A stretch of DNA of 64,000 bases from Crambe crambe. Lineage: Eukaryota > Porifera > Demospongiae > Poecilosclerida > Crambeidae. The stretch is from NCBI GenBank assembly GCA_963924555.1, contig OZ004582.1, positions 9,457,927 to 9,521,926 on the forward strand, read 5' to 3'. Below the pieces are notes generated by a model. That model saw nothing but the letters and a program-made list of their open reading frames with translations, did not search any database and was not told the origin of the DNA. Positions within the stretch are counted from its first letter, which is position 1; the number at the start of each line of letters is the position of its first letter. A program made the translations under genes and the position numbers. Below, in pieces: positions 51,081-62,332 of this stretch.

Positions 51081-51608
51081 GATCATTTAATGCATGGTGC
51101 ACTCTATAATGCTCTTGGTGATGAACACCTCGAGCACATTCTCGTGCAGGCACATTAAAACTAGGCCTTGATGGATCATGCTAGCTATAATTATGTAATG
51201 AGTTGTTTTGCAATTATGGTAGTGGGCATCAATCAGAGTCATTCTGTGGTAATGTCACCCTGTGGTTTGTTTTCTTATCCTGTTTTGTGCTTTGTGAGTT
51301 TTTGTAATGTCTATGCAAAGCATTTGGTGAGGCAGACTGCCTTGTTACGCTAATGGTGACAGAAGGAAAAGCAGAAGTAGTGAACAAGAGTCTGACTATA
51401 GTAAACATATATAATAGCTATTTTTTTTAAGCACCAATGCTGAGACTGTAATGTTGCAATACAATTCTCATTCATGAATTTTTGCTATAAAATAATTTCA
51501 GCTAATTTAGCAAAAAACAAGCCAATTTGAGAATAGAACAATAGCATAATCCATCAAGGCCTAGTAAATATTACTAAGCTACACTGTGACCACACTGACC
51601 ATATAATA

Positions 51609-52961
51609 TTATGATGCCAATGGGACAATATTATTGGAGTCATGTCTACATTCTTCCTCATATTCCAACTTGTTTTTGGCCACTATTCTCTCCTCCATAC
51701 ATGTCATAACTGTGTGATCCACCTCCATGAAGTACTTGTTGTGAAAGAAAATGTTTGAGTTCTTGTGGTGTACCATCACCTTGGACAAATCAATAGCTGT
51801 GATGATACAAATTGAATGTATAGCAAATCCTGCACAATTACGATGTGGTTCCTTCTGTGTCCAGAAGGGTACTTCGATGCTAAAGTAGCGGTTTGAAGGA
51901 ATGCTTGCATTATACCCACCAGGTACTCCAGGTAACATATACATGGTTGCATAGAAATGTTCTTCTGAGTTGTAACATTGATTGAAAAATTTACGGAATT
52001 TTTTTGCTGTTTCATTAAATGTAAGGAATTTTGCAAATTTGAGAGAGATGGCATTATATGATAAACTCTTGTAGAATCCACTTTCATTGAATGAAGATCC
52101 TAACAGAGAAGAGACAGCATTAGTGTAATTCTGCACTCGTTTCTTAATTCGATTATGAAGATTAAGAGCTGGAATATTAAATGCTATTACAGATGATATT
52201 CCATTTAGCCTCGTAAGTTGCAACACCATCTCTTTATTGGTCTTTAGGGGAAGTTCCTTCCCACACAAGTTAATCACATACCTCCATTTGTGTTTCTGTC
52301 TGGTCCTGAGTACAAGGAGATCAGTCATACAGTTCATCTGAGCTTCCATTATGGTGCTTTTTCCCCATACCACATTCTCCATCTTTGAGGGAGTAATCAC
52401 ATTCTCAAAACAGTTGGCGATCTTTTTGAAGAAAGCCGTGTGTGGAGATTTAGCATCACAATGGATGCAGTAGGAGTTTTGAGGTCTGTAGAGGAGACGT
52501 AGTAATCTGAGCACCTGCTGGGGACTATTATGCACCACAAAAGTGAATGCTATAGGAAAAGATTTCTCCAACTCAGAATTGTACAAGTTGTAGCTGAAGT
52601 AGTCTCTAAGCCATGAGCAATTTTCCATCTTCTTCATCAATTCTTCATCTGTAAGTGAGTTTTTCCATTCCAACAGAGCTGATCTGGATCTGTTAATCTC
52701 CTTTTCGTCACCAGATATCACTCTGCTACAGTTCACTTTAACTTCAGGTTTGAGTAAGGTTACTACCCCTTCACTCCAAGCCCTGAATCCTTCAGGGAGG
52801 ACTTGACATCTATTAAGCATTGGTATAGTGTCGTACCTAGTAGTCCCTCGTATAGTATAGTTGATACGTGTCCAATTGGAGTAGTATTCAGATACTAAGA
52901 CCATCACAATAAATACCATACTGCTCACAAATAAAATCTGCACTGCCTTGCCTGTATTCAT
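51609..52961 (-). CDS. GT14 core-2 beta-1,6-GlcNAc-transferase-like enzyme, copy 2 (450 aa)
   Basis: The ATG at 52961 (MNTGKAVQ) puts a single membrane anchor at residues about 7-28 (ILFVSSMVFIVMVLVSEYY), typical of Golgi type II enzymes; the frame stays open further upstream to 53240, but that part looks like leader sequence. Family landmarks: VVHNSPQQVLRLLRLLYRPQ, YCIHCDAKSP, CFENVITPSK, EAQMNCMTDLL, RYVINLCGKELPLKTN, GVPGGYN, SNRYFSIEVPFW. The expected role is branching of O-glycans with UDP-GlcNAc; substrate not determinable. It is intact, unlike copy 1. Confidence 0.88.
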   Translation of the reverse strand: MNTGKAVQILFVSSMVFIVMVLVSEYYSNWTRINYTIRGTTRYDTIPMLNRCQVLPEGFRAWSEGVVTLLKPEVKVNCSRVISGDEKEINRSRSALLEWKNSLTDEELMKKMENCSWLRDYFSYNLYNSELEKSFPIAFTFVVHNSPQQVLRLLRLLYRPQNSYCIHCDAKSPHTAFFKKIANCFENVITPSKMENVVWGKSTIMEAQMNCMTDLLVLRTRQKHKWRYVINLCGKELPLKTNKEMVLQLTRLNGISSVIAFNIPALNLHNRIKKRVQNYTNAVSSLLGSSFNESGFYKSLSYNAISLKFAKFLTFNETAKKFRKFFNQCYNSEEHFYATMYMLPGVPGGYNASIPSNRYFSIEVPFWTQKEPHRNCAGFAIHSICIITAIDLSKVMVHHKNSNIFFHNKYFMEVDHTVMTCMEERIVAKNKLEYEEECRHDSNNIVPLAS

Positions 52962-54273
52962 ATTCCACCATAGCCAGACCCCCGGTTTTTGGCGCGAGGC
53001 GGGAAAGGGTCCGGCCCAGAGTGTCTTTAAAATACAGGGCTTTTCAGTGATCTTGCACTGTTGCCCACATGTTGCGAACTGAGCATGCTCGATATACCAG
53101 GGGTCGTACGCGTACGATCGTCGCGCCGCCAGACTAGAGCCCTCTACTATCTCTGGCTCTAGTCGAAGTTCTAGTTTGACTACTAGGGTATGTTCGTGTA
53201 ACATATTCAATCGGCGAGCGAAGCAGTTGGTGAAAGTCATTTGTACTTTGACTTACTAAGATATTGCAGCTGCATACATAGGAGGCTGTATAATCCTTAC
53301 CACAAGCACTTAGAAAGCCAAGCGCCTACAATCCACTTAGCGCCTCTATGACAAAATGCTGTAGAAAGCAATAAGCTCTAGCTGTTTGTTCTAAGTGTTT
53401 CATTTGTGGGGTCAAAGGTCAAACGAACGCGTGCGCATGCGTATTATTAACTATGCCCGCTAGCTATTGACGTACTTATTACACGAGTCAGCGTGCATGA
53501 GATATGGGGAGATATTTCACGAGCCGAAGGCGAGTGAAATATCCCGCCATATCTCACAGCTGACGAGTGTAATAAGTGATTTATTCTTACAGTGCACTAC
53601 ATATGTCACAACTAACAAGTCTAAGGAGTGTTTATAGCCGTCATATAAACATACGATACGTCTGTAGGAAGCTGTTATGAGGACCTGTAATATCACCACG
53701 AAGCACTTTAGATAAGGCCCTACAAATAACTAATACACTTTGATAAACCGCTGTAAGATTCAATTAAGCTTGCCTATCATCTTCAGAAATGTCGGCCAAA
53801 AAGGTTACTAGGCTAGTTTGCGCATGCGTAGTATACTGTTGAATATAGCCGTTGAAATATTTATTCAACGGCTCGTCTATGGGGAAAATGTTCATGTACG
53901 AATTGACTCCATCTCTGTACGAATCTCATGTACGAATCTCATGTACGAATTGACTCCATCTCTGTCATCCTTCGTGGAGCAGTGGGAATGAATGATCTTG
54001 ACAGATTGGCATCGTAGGGATCCACTTCTTGTTGCAATGGATTCTGTTCTTCATGAGAGTCGCTTAGGGTCACAGTACAAAGTCCTGATAAGTTGCCATC
54101 TTTCGGGTAATTGAGCAACGATGTCAATGCTGATGTTGCAGTAATAGACATTGTTGTCCACCAACCACTGAAGTGCACCGAGCACCACTGACCTTCTCAC
54201 TCATACCAGCACTTCCTCTACCTGGGTAAGACACACTAAATGCTCTGAAACTTTGATCCTATGTCACCTGTAG
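52962..54273. other. Gene-poor stretch with inverted and tandem repeats
   Basis: Contains the 5' flank of GT14 copy 2, an imperfect inverted repeat at 53475-53571 (CTTATTACACGAG / CGAGTGTAATAAG) and a tandem repeat at 53893-53965 (CATGTACGAATTGACTCCAT and CATGTACGAATCT units). A short frame on the minus strand (53939-54178) shows no recognisable domain. Confidence 0.55.
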
Positions 54274-54774
54274 TTGAGATGGAACTGTGCCAGGATCCAT
54301 GTTATTGGCAGAGGAATAGAGCTTAGGTCAAAAAGGCAAAAAAAGGAAGAAGTTGATACTGTATTTGATCAACTCAAGGAAAAGCATGGCAGCAAATATA
54401 ATACACCCCACCTTCGTTTATGGGCTCGTATGATTGCTAACAGTTTACATGATGATTTTGAAGAGCCCCCTAACATACCTGCTTTTAGTTCAGTATCTAA
54501 GAGACCTCGACAACAATCTGTTACTAGTGCCATTAGTGGAGCAGCCATTACATTAGCAAAAGCACTTGGGGGAACTCCAAAAGAAGATGCTAAAGACACA
54601 TCAAGTACTCCCACCACTACTCCTACTTCATCTTATCGGCAAACTGGGTTATCACCTGGAAAAGCAGTTGAATTGAGGATGAAAAACTATGAACAGTTAC
54701 GATATCTTCAGCAATTATTTGAGGATGGTATACTGTCTGATAGTGAATATGCAGAGCAGAAACAGGATCATTAA
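54274..54774 (+). CDS. Unrecognised protein, possibly last exon of a transposon-associated gene
   Basis: Open frame of 166 codons to TAA at 54774, coding-like: charged start (KRQKKEEVDTVFDQLKEKHG), LRLWARMIANSLHDD, a Ser/Thr/Pro-rich middle, and an acidic helix at the end (LRYLQQLFEDGILSDSEYAE). A CTGTAG acceptor lies just before TTGAGATGG (54272), so it may be a terminal exon whose upstream exons I could not find. No known domain recognised. It neighbours a mariner-type relic but is not clearly part of it. Confidence 0.5.
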   Translation: MRWNCARIHVIGRGIELRSKRQKKEEVDTVFDQLKEKHGSKYNTPHLRLWARMIANSLHDDFEEPPNIPAFSSVSKRPRQQSVTSAISGAAITLAKALGGTPKEDAKDTSSTPTTTPTSSYRQTGLSPGKAVELRMKNYEQLRYLQQLFEDGILSDSEYAEQKQDH

Positions 54775-54904
54775 GAAAGTTGTGAGTGTTGTGTTGTTTT
54801 TGTTTTATTTTGTTTGGGACAGAACTTATGGTATAAATGGAAAATGTATTCAATGACATGTGAAAAATGATTACAACTGAGAATTAAATGATTTTGTTAC
54901 TATA

Positions 54905-55055
54905 TATACCAGGGTGAGAAATCCACCCCCTACAATCTTCAGCAGTTATTGCAGCAAAACTTGCCAATAATGCTGTTTCCATATCAAGTTCCTCTTCTGG
55001 ATCAATAGTTTTTAATTGTGACTTCACTTTTGAAAAAGCCTGCTCAATATATTAA
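54905..55055 (-). pseudogene. 3' fragment of an IS630/Tc1-mariner type transposase
   Basis: The antisense frame reads IEQAFSKVKSQLKTIDPEEE, then AFAAITAEDCRGWISHPGIY in outline. This resembles the C-terminal end of Tc1/mariner DDE transposases (F.KVK.......I..EDC..WI.H.GY). Upstream catalytic parts are missing; it is cut by the TRAF-like block at about 55060. Confidence 0.6.
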
Positions 55056-55064
55056 ATTAAAATA

Positions 55065-56372
55065 TTAGCAGTGGAGCCAGGGTTTGGGGTTGGGACTAGG
55101 GGTGTCTGCACTGATACGAAAATACAAACAGTCATCCTTCAAATACTGACTATTGGACTCATTGACAAGCTCTTCATGTGCAATAAACTTCTTTTTTCCA
55201 AAACCATTTTTTGCCCTGGTTCCATTTACCACCCTTTGAGTAGTAGATTCATCGTCCCTTCTTTTAGGGTAATTAATGTTACAAGTGTGGTGATAGTCAT
55301 CTTCCAGCTGGTTGAGAAGCATGATGATGACTTTGCCTTGTATGGGCCACTTCAGGTTGTCATCATAGTCCCCCTTCATCAGGTTGGCAAACACTGAGAT
55401 GTGAGATCCCTTTCCTTCACCATTGCCATTGGCATCTACTCTGATGCACATCTTGTACCCACCCTTATGTGTATAGAAGGGTGAACTATAAAAAGTCTTG
55501 TTTGAAGTTTTATGCTGATTGAATGATGGAAATTGAAAAGTTATTTTTCCATCTCTTGGGATGGTGGCTTGCTCAAGCTTTTTATTTAACTTGATAACTT
55601 CATCCATGGCCATAGTAAGGTGAGTCTGACTGTTAATTTCATGTTCTTCCATTTCCTGTCTGCATAGCACTGTCTTGCATCCTAGAAGCTCAAACTTGCA
55701 GTTTATCTTCTCGTGTGGACATGTGAGTTTGTGCTTGTTAAAGTCCATTCTCCTCACACTCTCTCTACAGCCCTCATTGGAACAGTTGACCTTTATGTAC
55801 TGACAAGTTTCTTTATGAGAGCCAGTGATATACTGGTATTTGCCTTCCTCCTTGCAGTGGGGACAAGGGAACTGTCGACATTGGCACTCACTGTCCAAAT
55901 GAGTTTGGAGGTCCTTTTGTCTGATCTTGATCTCTTTTCCATCTCTTCCCTTGCACATGTTAGGACACACAATCATGCAATAGATGCACTGTGAGATGTG
56001 ATACTCAGCTCCGCCCACTTCCCCTGTCCACTCGCAACCATTATCCTTATACTCACACCTGACTCTCAGGGCTCTGATGTTCCTCTCACCTGTTAGTACA
56101 AGAGTTAAGAGTTGGTCATTTTGTTATTATCAAACAACAACAAAACAAAACTTGCTTCGTTTGTCTTTGAAGTGGCTTCCTTGTGTGTCTCTGCAATTAG
56201 GACACTCTTCTTTCTTCTCCCTGTACTTGGTGATGCAAGTGGTACAGAAGACCTTTCCACAGCAGTCATTCTGCAGTGGTTCTTTGGCTGCGAACATACA
56301 TATCAGACAGAGCAGTTCATCTGGGGGTTCTTCTATGAAGTCCAAGTCATAGCCTCCATCTTTCACAGCCAT
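55065..56372 (-). CDS. TRAF-like gene K: copy of gene D (413 aa)
   Basis: Exons 56156-56372 (ATG at 56372, MAVKDGGYDLDF) and 55065-56089 join in frame; GC donor (GCAAGT, antisense 56150-56155). Very close to gene D through the MATH domain (same short coil VIKLNKKLEQ, same PKR/VNGTR region) and with the same upstream flank to about 56614. RING CLICMFAAKE...CCGKVFCTTC...CPNC. It lies outside the CKAP5 intron, in the third duplicated block. Confidence 0.87.
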
Positions 56373-56929
56373 TGCTACAGACGATATTTGCAAACCTGCA
56401 AATAACAGTATGACATACTTGAGATATGCTTATGGTCACTTTCTGAAGGGTACCCTAAACTTGCCCCTTCATTATCCAAACCATTCAGTCCACCATTTTC
56501 TAATCAAGTATAGTACAGTGCTCACCTTCAACTACTTAAGCTTTGGTAATGTGTTGAGTTATTCAAACTTAAAGTTTGAGTAACAAAAGTGGGCGTGTCT
56601 GTTTTAGATATTCATTGATCCAGAACAATGGGATGATTGTACTTTATCTATGGTGGCTCCCAGCCACAGAAGACGGTACCCATCATGGCTGCTCAAATCA
56701 GTGACCGTGACAATACTGTCCGATCATATCTGCAGCCCTCAACACCTAGTCTCGCGGGCCAGACCCTTTACCAACCACGAGGGAAGGAAAGAGTCTGGTC
56801 AAATCCAATACACGATCTTGTTGTGCACAGTCAGCAATCTTCGGAAGGAGGGGCACGACTATGACGTTATTATACATCACGAATTTAGGAAAAACCTGCG
56901 CTCTGGATTTCTTAGCGCTACATTATGGA

Positions 56930-57250
56930 ACGCGGAATCCGCCAAAAATACTGATAGATGTAGTCGATCAAAAATGAATTTGGAATCGATATTGCGAATT
57001 CCGAATCGATTACAAAATCGAACTTGGAATCGATCTGCACGCGCAAAATCGAATTTGGAATCGATTTTCTACAACCATTCGATCACAACTCGAGCTCGAT
57101 CACAATCGATTTTCTGCAACCAAAAATCGAATTTGGAATCGATTTTCTACAACCATTCGATCCCAATCAAGCTCGATCATAATCGATTTTCTATAGCCGA
57201 AATCGAATTTGGAATTGATTTTCTACAACCATTCGAATCTGAACTTTGAC
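56930..57250. repeat. Left subterminal repeat array of the transposon
   Basis: Repeated phrases around GAATTTGGAATCGATTTTCT and ACAACCATTCGATC, at least five units. Mirrored in inverted orientation at 61740-62040. Such arrays often bind transposase, which is inference here. Confidence 0.8.
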
Positions 57251-57303
57251 CCTTTCACACGTCATGTGGTCACGTGCACATGAGAAACCACGTGGCTCTT
57301 GTG

Positions 57304-60012
57304 ATGGCGTCTAAGCAGTCTCTCTCTCCTTCTACCATCAAAAAAGCCAAAGAAGCTTTAAGTGTCCTTAATTCTCTTGTTGGCGATCGCGATGATGCGA
57401 AAGATACGTCGAGAGTTCAAACTGCACGAGATGATCGAGAGGAATCACCACAAACTCGTCGTCATGGTATTTGTTTACAAATAATTGTCGCCAATTTTTA
57501 ACCAAAGTTGTGATTGTCATATAATTATAGGTAAATTAATGAAGGCTGCTGATAGGGCTTTAGAAGCCCTTAGGGGATTAAAGAGAAGGAAAGGTAGCGA
57601 AGGGAAAAGGCCCTTGAAGTCAGAAGTGATTAATGCAAAAAGAGCAAAGAAGTGTGCATGGAAGCATCGCTTTGTATGCCTTGCTTGGAAGGATCAAGGG
57701 AGAGTCCCTACGACTGATACAGAGAAGGACGATCTTATGAAGGCGGGGCTGGGGGAGAAAACAATCGAATTTTCATCTCTAGATATGTCTGCTGAGGAGT
57801 TCAGAGATGAGATCTATTCTGCTTTTCCAAAATTGCAAGAAGGTGGTGGTTTTCATTTTTGTAAATGCATTGCAAATACCAGGAAGCTAGAGCTACTATC
57901 TCCTGTTGTGCATTCTTCACCAGCTTTACTTAAAGAGCGTGTGAGTAATGCCAGGACTTATATCCGTCCCCTCCAGTGTGACTTAGCTATCGATGAAGAA
58001 GTTGATCTTCCTGATGGGGTAAGTAGCTATAGCTCTTATAATTAAAGTATAAGACGATTATTCTCTTTGTTAGCCAAAGGAAAAATGCTTGCTATGTGGC
58101 CTCGAGTTGCCATTGAGTGCTCTTAAGGATCATATTGACAGATGTGAAAAGGAACTGTGAGTATGCACTATAATAATTAATGACTGACAGGAGTTTAAAT
58201 AGTCCTTGTAATTATGCTATTATGATATAATTATAGGAGATCACTTTCACCACTTTCATCATCAACTTCAAGTGCAGAGGATCTCTCACATGGTTTAACT
58301 GAAATGTACAGTTGTATATAAAAAGAAGTGAGATGCTTACATCTAATTCTTATTATCATAGTGGCCATACTGGTGCTGGTAGTAGTACAGGACCTGTTAT
58401 ATCAGTAAGTTTAATAATTTGTATCTACATGTAATCTATACTAAAAATTATTTACAGCAGGAAGATGTCATTTTAGAACACGAATTTGTGCAAGCAGCTA
58501 TCAAGGAGAGTATGTCTGATGTTATTTGTTTGGGTGAGGAAGAGCAGGACAATGTAGTGAAAAGAAGTGGAGATGATGGAAGGTATAACAGTACATACTA
58601 TATAATTCTGTAGCTTAATCTGAATCAATTTGTATATAGCAATATTGCAACTGAAATACGTTCACTTCAATCTCAGCTCTTGGACTCACCTTTATGTCTG
58701 GATATTAGGCGGGACTATGTACTAGTTGATGCTTTACGAGAAGCACGAAAGAAAAAATTTGATTCACGAAAACGCTTAAAGGTTTTTAAATAAAAATTAA
58801 TTAATTATAATTTATTGTTATAATAATTATAGGTTACATTTGTTGGAGAAGGTGCTATCGATCATGGTGGTCCCCGTCGTGAATTTTTCAGGCTCTTTGC
58901 ATTAAAATCCTCAGAAGAATATTTTCATGGGCCTGAAGGGAAAAAATTTTTTGTAAACAATGTAATGGCAGTTCAAGTAAGTAATACACCTCGTGTAATA
59001 TCTAATATCATAATAACAATATCCTTATATTTTTATACATAGAATAATGATTTTTTCTACCTTGGACAGTATGTAGCAATGTCCATTGCGCAGGGTGGAA
59101 ATGGATTTCCATTCTTGTCTAAAGTTGTTTATTCCTACATTGCAAGTGGAAAGTATACGAATATTGATATTGATTTAAATGACATTCCTGATCCAACACT
59201 CCAATTTGCATTAGTAAAGGTATATAGCAGTATTGTGTAGCTATTATGTAATAATTATGTGAACAGATTAATGGAGCAGAGGACAATGATGAGATGAAAG
59301 CAGTTTTGGCCATTGAAGAAGTCCAAGACTTTATTTTTCAGACTGGTTTTAGGAAAGCAATCAAAGACCTTACTGTAGATAACAAGAAGGAGCTGACATC
59401 TATTATGGTAGACTACCATTTAATGGCGAAAGTTAAATGCTGCATGGATCAATTTATTGATGGCCTTCAAGCACTTGGATTGCTAGGAAAGATTCAAGTG
59501 AAGCCTAGCCTGTGGGAGCCACTATTTTGCTCTGATAATTCAAGTTTAACTGTTGGTATGCTTATTACATTAGTAATTTATTTTTTCATGCCTGCTTCTA
59601 TTTATAGATGCTTTGAAGGCTATCTTCAAAATGCACTTTTCTGACAAAGGTTGCAATAGGAGGGTACTACAAGAACAGACATATGTCTTTTTCACTGATT
59701 TCCTTGACGAGTGTGCAGGTATAAATTATTGCTACATGCAATTAAGCTTGTAATCTAATGAGGTTATTGTTGTCAGATGGAGAAGTTGGATGTTCAATCG
59801 AAGACATTTGTGTCTTTTTCTCTGGGAGTAGCTGTGTACCACCCCTTGGTTTTGAAAAACAACCAGTTTTATCGTTTCATGATGGCATGTTGGCAACAGC
59901 ATCAACATGTGAATTGCACATTCGCCTACCCATGGCACACAAGAACTACCCTTCCTTCAGGGATGCAATGATTCTATCCATTAGAGGGAATGATGGTTTT
60001 GGTGGTGTTTGA
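57304..60012 (+). CDS. Transposon-borne HECT-type E3 ubiquitin ligase (about 689 aa, 12 exons)
   Basis: Exons joining in one frame: 57304-57466, 57531-58018, 58074-58156, 58237-58305, 58362-58404, 58458-58582, 58640-58781, 58833-58976, 59043-59219, 59267-59555, 59608-59718, 59777-60012 (2070 nt). An in-frame ATG at 57280 would add 8 residues. Order: basic N-terminus (KKAKEALSVL, LKRRKGSEGKR), C2HC-like finger about 218-245 (CLLCGLELPLSALKDHIDRC), a UIM-like helix about 285-300 (EHEFVQAAIKESMSD), then the HECT domain about 370-689 (GEGAIDHGGPRREFF, YLGQYVAMSIAQGG, active site LATASTCELHIRLP with Cys about 656). HECT ligases accept ubiquitin on that Cys. Target unknown; 3' end faces the transposase gene 110 bp away. 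Confidence 0.88.
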
Positions 60013-60121
60013 ACTCGCTATAGCACACTGACTATGATGCTCTACTTTATGACTCGACACTTATTTGGCTGCTTATCTTATTTGTTTATGATGATCTAAT
60101 AATTATAACAAAGAATAATTA

Positions 60122-61696
60122 TCATGTATTGGACACCACTGTGTGAATATATGTCTTGGCAATGGAAAACTGGTGAATCAGCAGTGCTTCTGTCACAGTC
60201 AACATGGGATTTATTTGCAACAGACGTTCATTCAGAGCAACCTTTTGTTCATCAGAAAGGATCTCATCAATTTCTTCTACTACTACAGTACTATTGTCAT
60301 TGTCGGAAGAGTTAGATCCATCCCATTCAATGTCATAGTCATTACTATCCTACAACAATATAGTCTATGTTAAACAGTAAAAGTTAGCACTTTCTGCTTA
60401 CCAAGTACATCCCAGTGACTGCAGAATCCTCGTGATTTTCTGCACACATTGCATGCATACCTAGTATCCATAATTGTTTGGGGCTTTGGTTTCTTTCTGT
60501 CCTGAGAGGGTGAGAACCCCATGCTTGCATAAATATATCCAGTTGTTTTTGGATTACAGGGATAAAAGCATGGTGTAAGGCATAAAGATCAAGCTGGTCT
60601 TCTATATTTAAAATTCCAGTGTCTTCAAGGAAATAAAAGAAGTAATAAAAAAAGCAAATGCATCCACTGAAGAGATCACGCCAAAGTCGTTCGATTCTCT
60701 GGTTATGTATACTCTTGCCTGCTATTATGCTACCCCTACCAGGGCCTCTTTCAGGATGACTGTTCATATAATGAGCTATAAGCACATTTTCACCACCTTT
60801 GTCAGTGCGTATCCGTGATGGCAGACCGAATTCATCCACAGCCTTCAAAAAGGCTGATAACACAGTTTCTGCTCTGTTATTTGAAGATGCTTGTAAGAAG
60901 GTTATCAGTCGGCTGTAACCATCTATACCACCATGAATTACAATTTTCCACCGAATGAGCTTGTGGTGCCCGTCTATATGCCATAAAGAATTAGGAGATT
61001 TCACATAATACTCCCTTCTGTGAAGGACGCTCCTCATTCTAGATTCAATTCCAGAAGGATCAACCCTCCTCAAAGAGTCTCGAACACGTTGTCTCTGGAT
61101 GCGAATACCTTTTGCTCGAAGCCTCCCATCTACCAATTTTTCGCCACATCTAGGATATGAAGTACAAAGTTCTATCACATGCTCATCCAATTCACTATCT
61201 GATATGATGGTATAGTTACGTGCTGAAAGCTGCCAGGTGTTCATTCGTCTTTCCATGGTTCGCTTACTACAACCCAACAATAAGGCTATGTCTCTCACTT
61301 TAAAACCACTATCGACATAAAAACGAAGCTGGTCTTGTTGAATTTCTATAACAGGCCGACCTTTCAAAACTTCTCTAATCCTTTCATCACGTTCCTCCTC
61401 TATACATCTTAAAATAACGTCCAGAGATGTCAATAATTCTATCAGCAACTCCTGATAGTGTTCATTGATGGATGAGTGAACTGAGGACTCTAGTATTGTT
61501 GCATACTCAACAAATTGCTCCAGGCAACATAGAAGATCTTGATCTGCATAGGTATTGTATCTATCAACCTTATACACACATTCAGTAACTTCTTACCTGT
61601 GTCTGCATCATTTCCATTTTCATAATAATCTCTTACTAATCCTAGTAATCCCTCTCCAAAATCACAGAAACTCTCTACAAGCGAATAGTCCTCCAT
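60122..61696 (-). CDS. DDE/rve-type transposase, IS3-integrase-like (about 489 aa, 3 exons)
   Basis: Exons 61597-61696 (ATG at 61696, MEDYSLVESF), 60402-61543 and 60122-60349 join in frame. N-terminal helical part, HTH about 113-139 (VRDIALLLGCSKRTMERRMN), an IS3 OrfB-like second HTH region (GEKLVDGRLRAKGIRIQRQR), then the catalytic core with candidate residues Asp224 (LWHIDGHH), Asp281 (RIRTDKGGEN) and Glu318 (HNQRIERLWRDLF), spacing D-56-D-36-E. The last exon gives an acidic tail (DSNDYDIEWDGSNSSDND). All three residues are present and frames are intact. The fold suggests the eukaryotic IS3EU-type group; family placement is inference. Confidence 0.87.
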
Positions 61697-61946
61697 CCTA
61701 CATCACGTGCGCGTACGCTCGAGGTTAAAGTTCACATTCTCTGTTCGATTCCTAATTCGATTTTGTGATCGATTTCAAATTCGTTTATAGAAAATCGATT
61801 CCAAGTTCGAAGTTGTAATCGATATCCGAATTCGATTTTTACTTTAGTGGCGACATAGATATATCTATGGTGGCGAGTGCAGATTGTAGAAAATCGATTC
61901 TGAGTTCGATTTTGATTTTGTGATCGAATGGGTATAGAAAATCGAT

Positions 61947-62332
61947 TCAAAGTTCGATGTTGTAATCGATTCGGAATTCGATTTTGTTGCAGAATATCGA
62001 TTCCAAATTCATTTTTGATCGACTACATCTATCAGTATTTTTGGCGGATTCCGCGTTCCATACTACATGGCTGAGCAGGAATATGATTACAGACTGGAGG
62101 CGGCTATTCAAGAGAGTGGGAGGAGGCTTGGAAACAGCTTTCTGGTCAGAAAGTGTCGGAAATTTTTCCAGTGCAACTCCTGCAAGTACCTGGAGCAGTT
62201 CTTTGGCTGATGCACACCCTGGACCATGCAGCCTTTTCTTTTTCCTATGATCACCAATGAGATCTCTGCATACAAGCAAGCAGCTCATTAACATGACCAT
62301 AGATATATCTATGACATGACTAAACTCTACGA
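61947..62332 (-). other. Extra sequence in the right arm with a short open frame
   Basis: Between the inner inverted repeat (to about 62060) and the outer end there is 62065-62330 without a left-arm counterpart. The antisense frame (DHRKKKRLHGPGCASAKELL) is open, but no domain is recognised and there is no start context. It may be captured host sequence. Confidence 0.4.

Larger units (their letters stand above)
41884..52961. repeat. Tandem segmental duplication of 36.03-41.88 kb
   Basis: From 41884 (TATAGATTTTTAATCCACTAC, as at 36026) the sequence repeats the CKAP5 3' exons and the antisense GT14 gene. The copy is longer (11 kb against 5.9 kb) because of transposons at about 42200-42358, 42461-46451, 47339-47980 and 50817-50972. 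Its left edge touches the right edge of the source, so it is head-to-tail. Confidence 0.88.

Noticed and set aside
52962-53240. N-terminal extension of GT14 copy 2 up to 53240
   Set aside because: The extra residues precede a good Met plus signal anchor and are not found in copy 1; more likely 5' leader sequence.
57304-61696. Interpretation of the HECT and DDE genes as ordinary host genes
   Set aside because: Both lie inside a unit bounded by inverted ends and a perfect 9-bp duplication that splits a copied CKAP5 exon.
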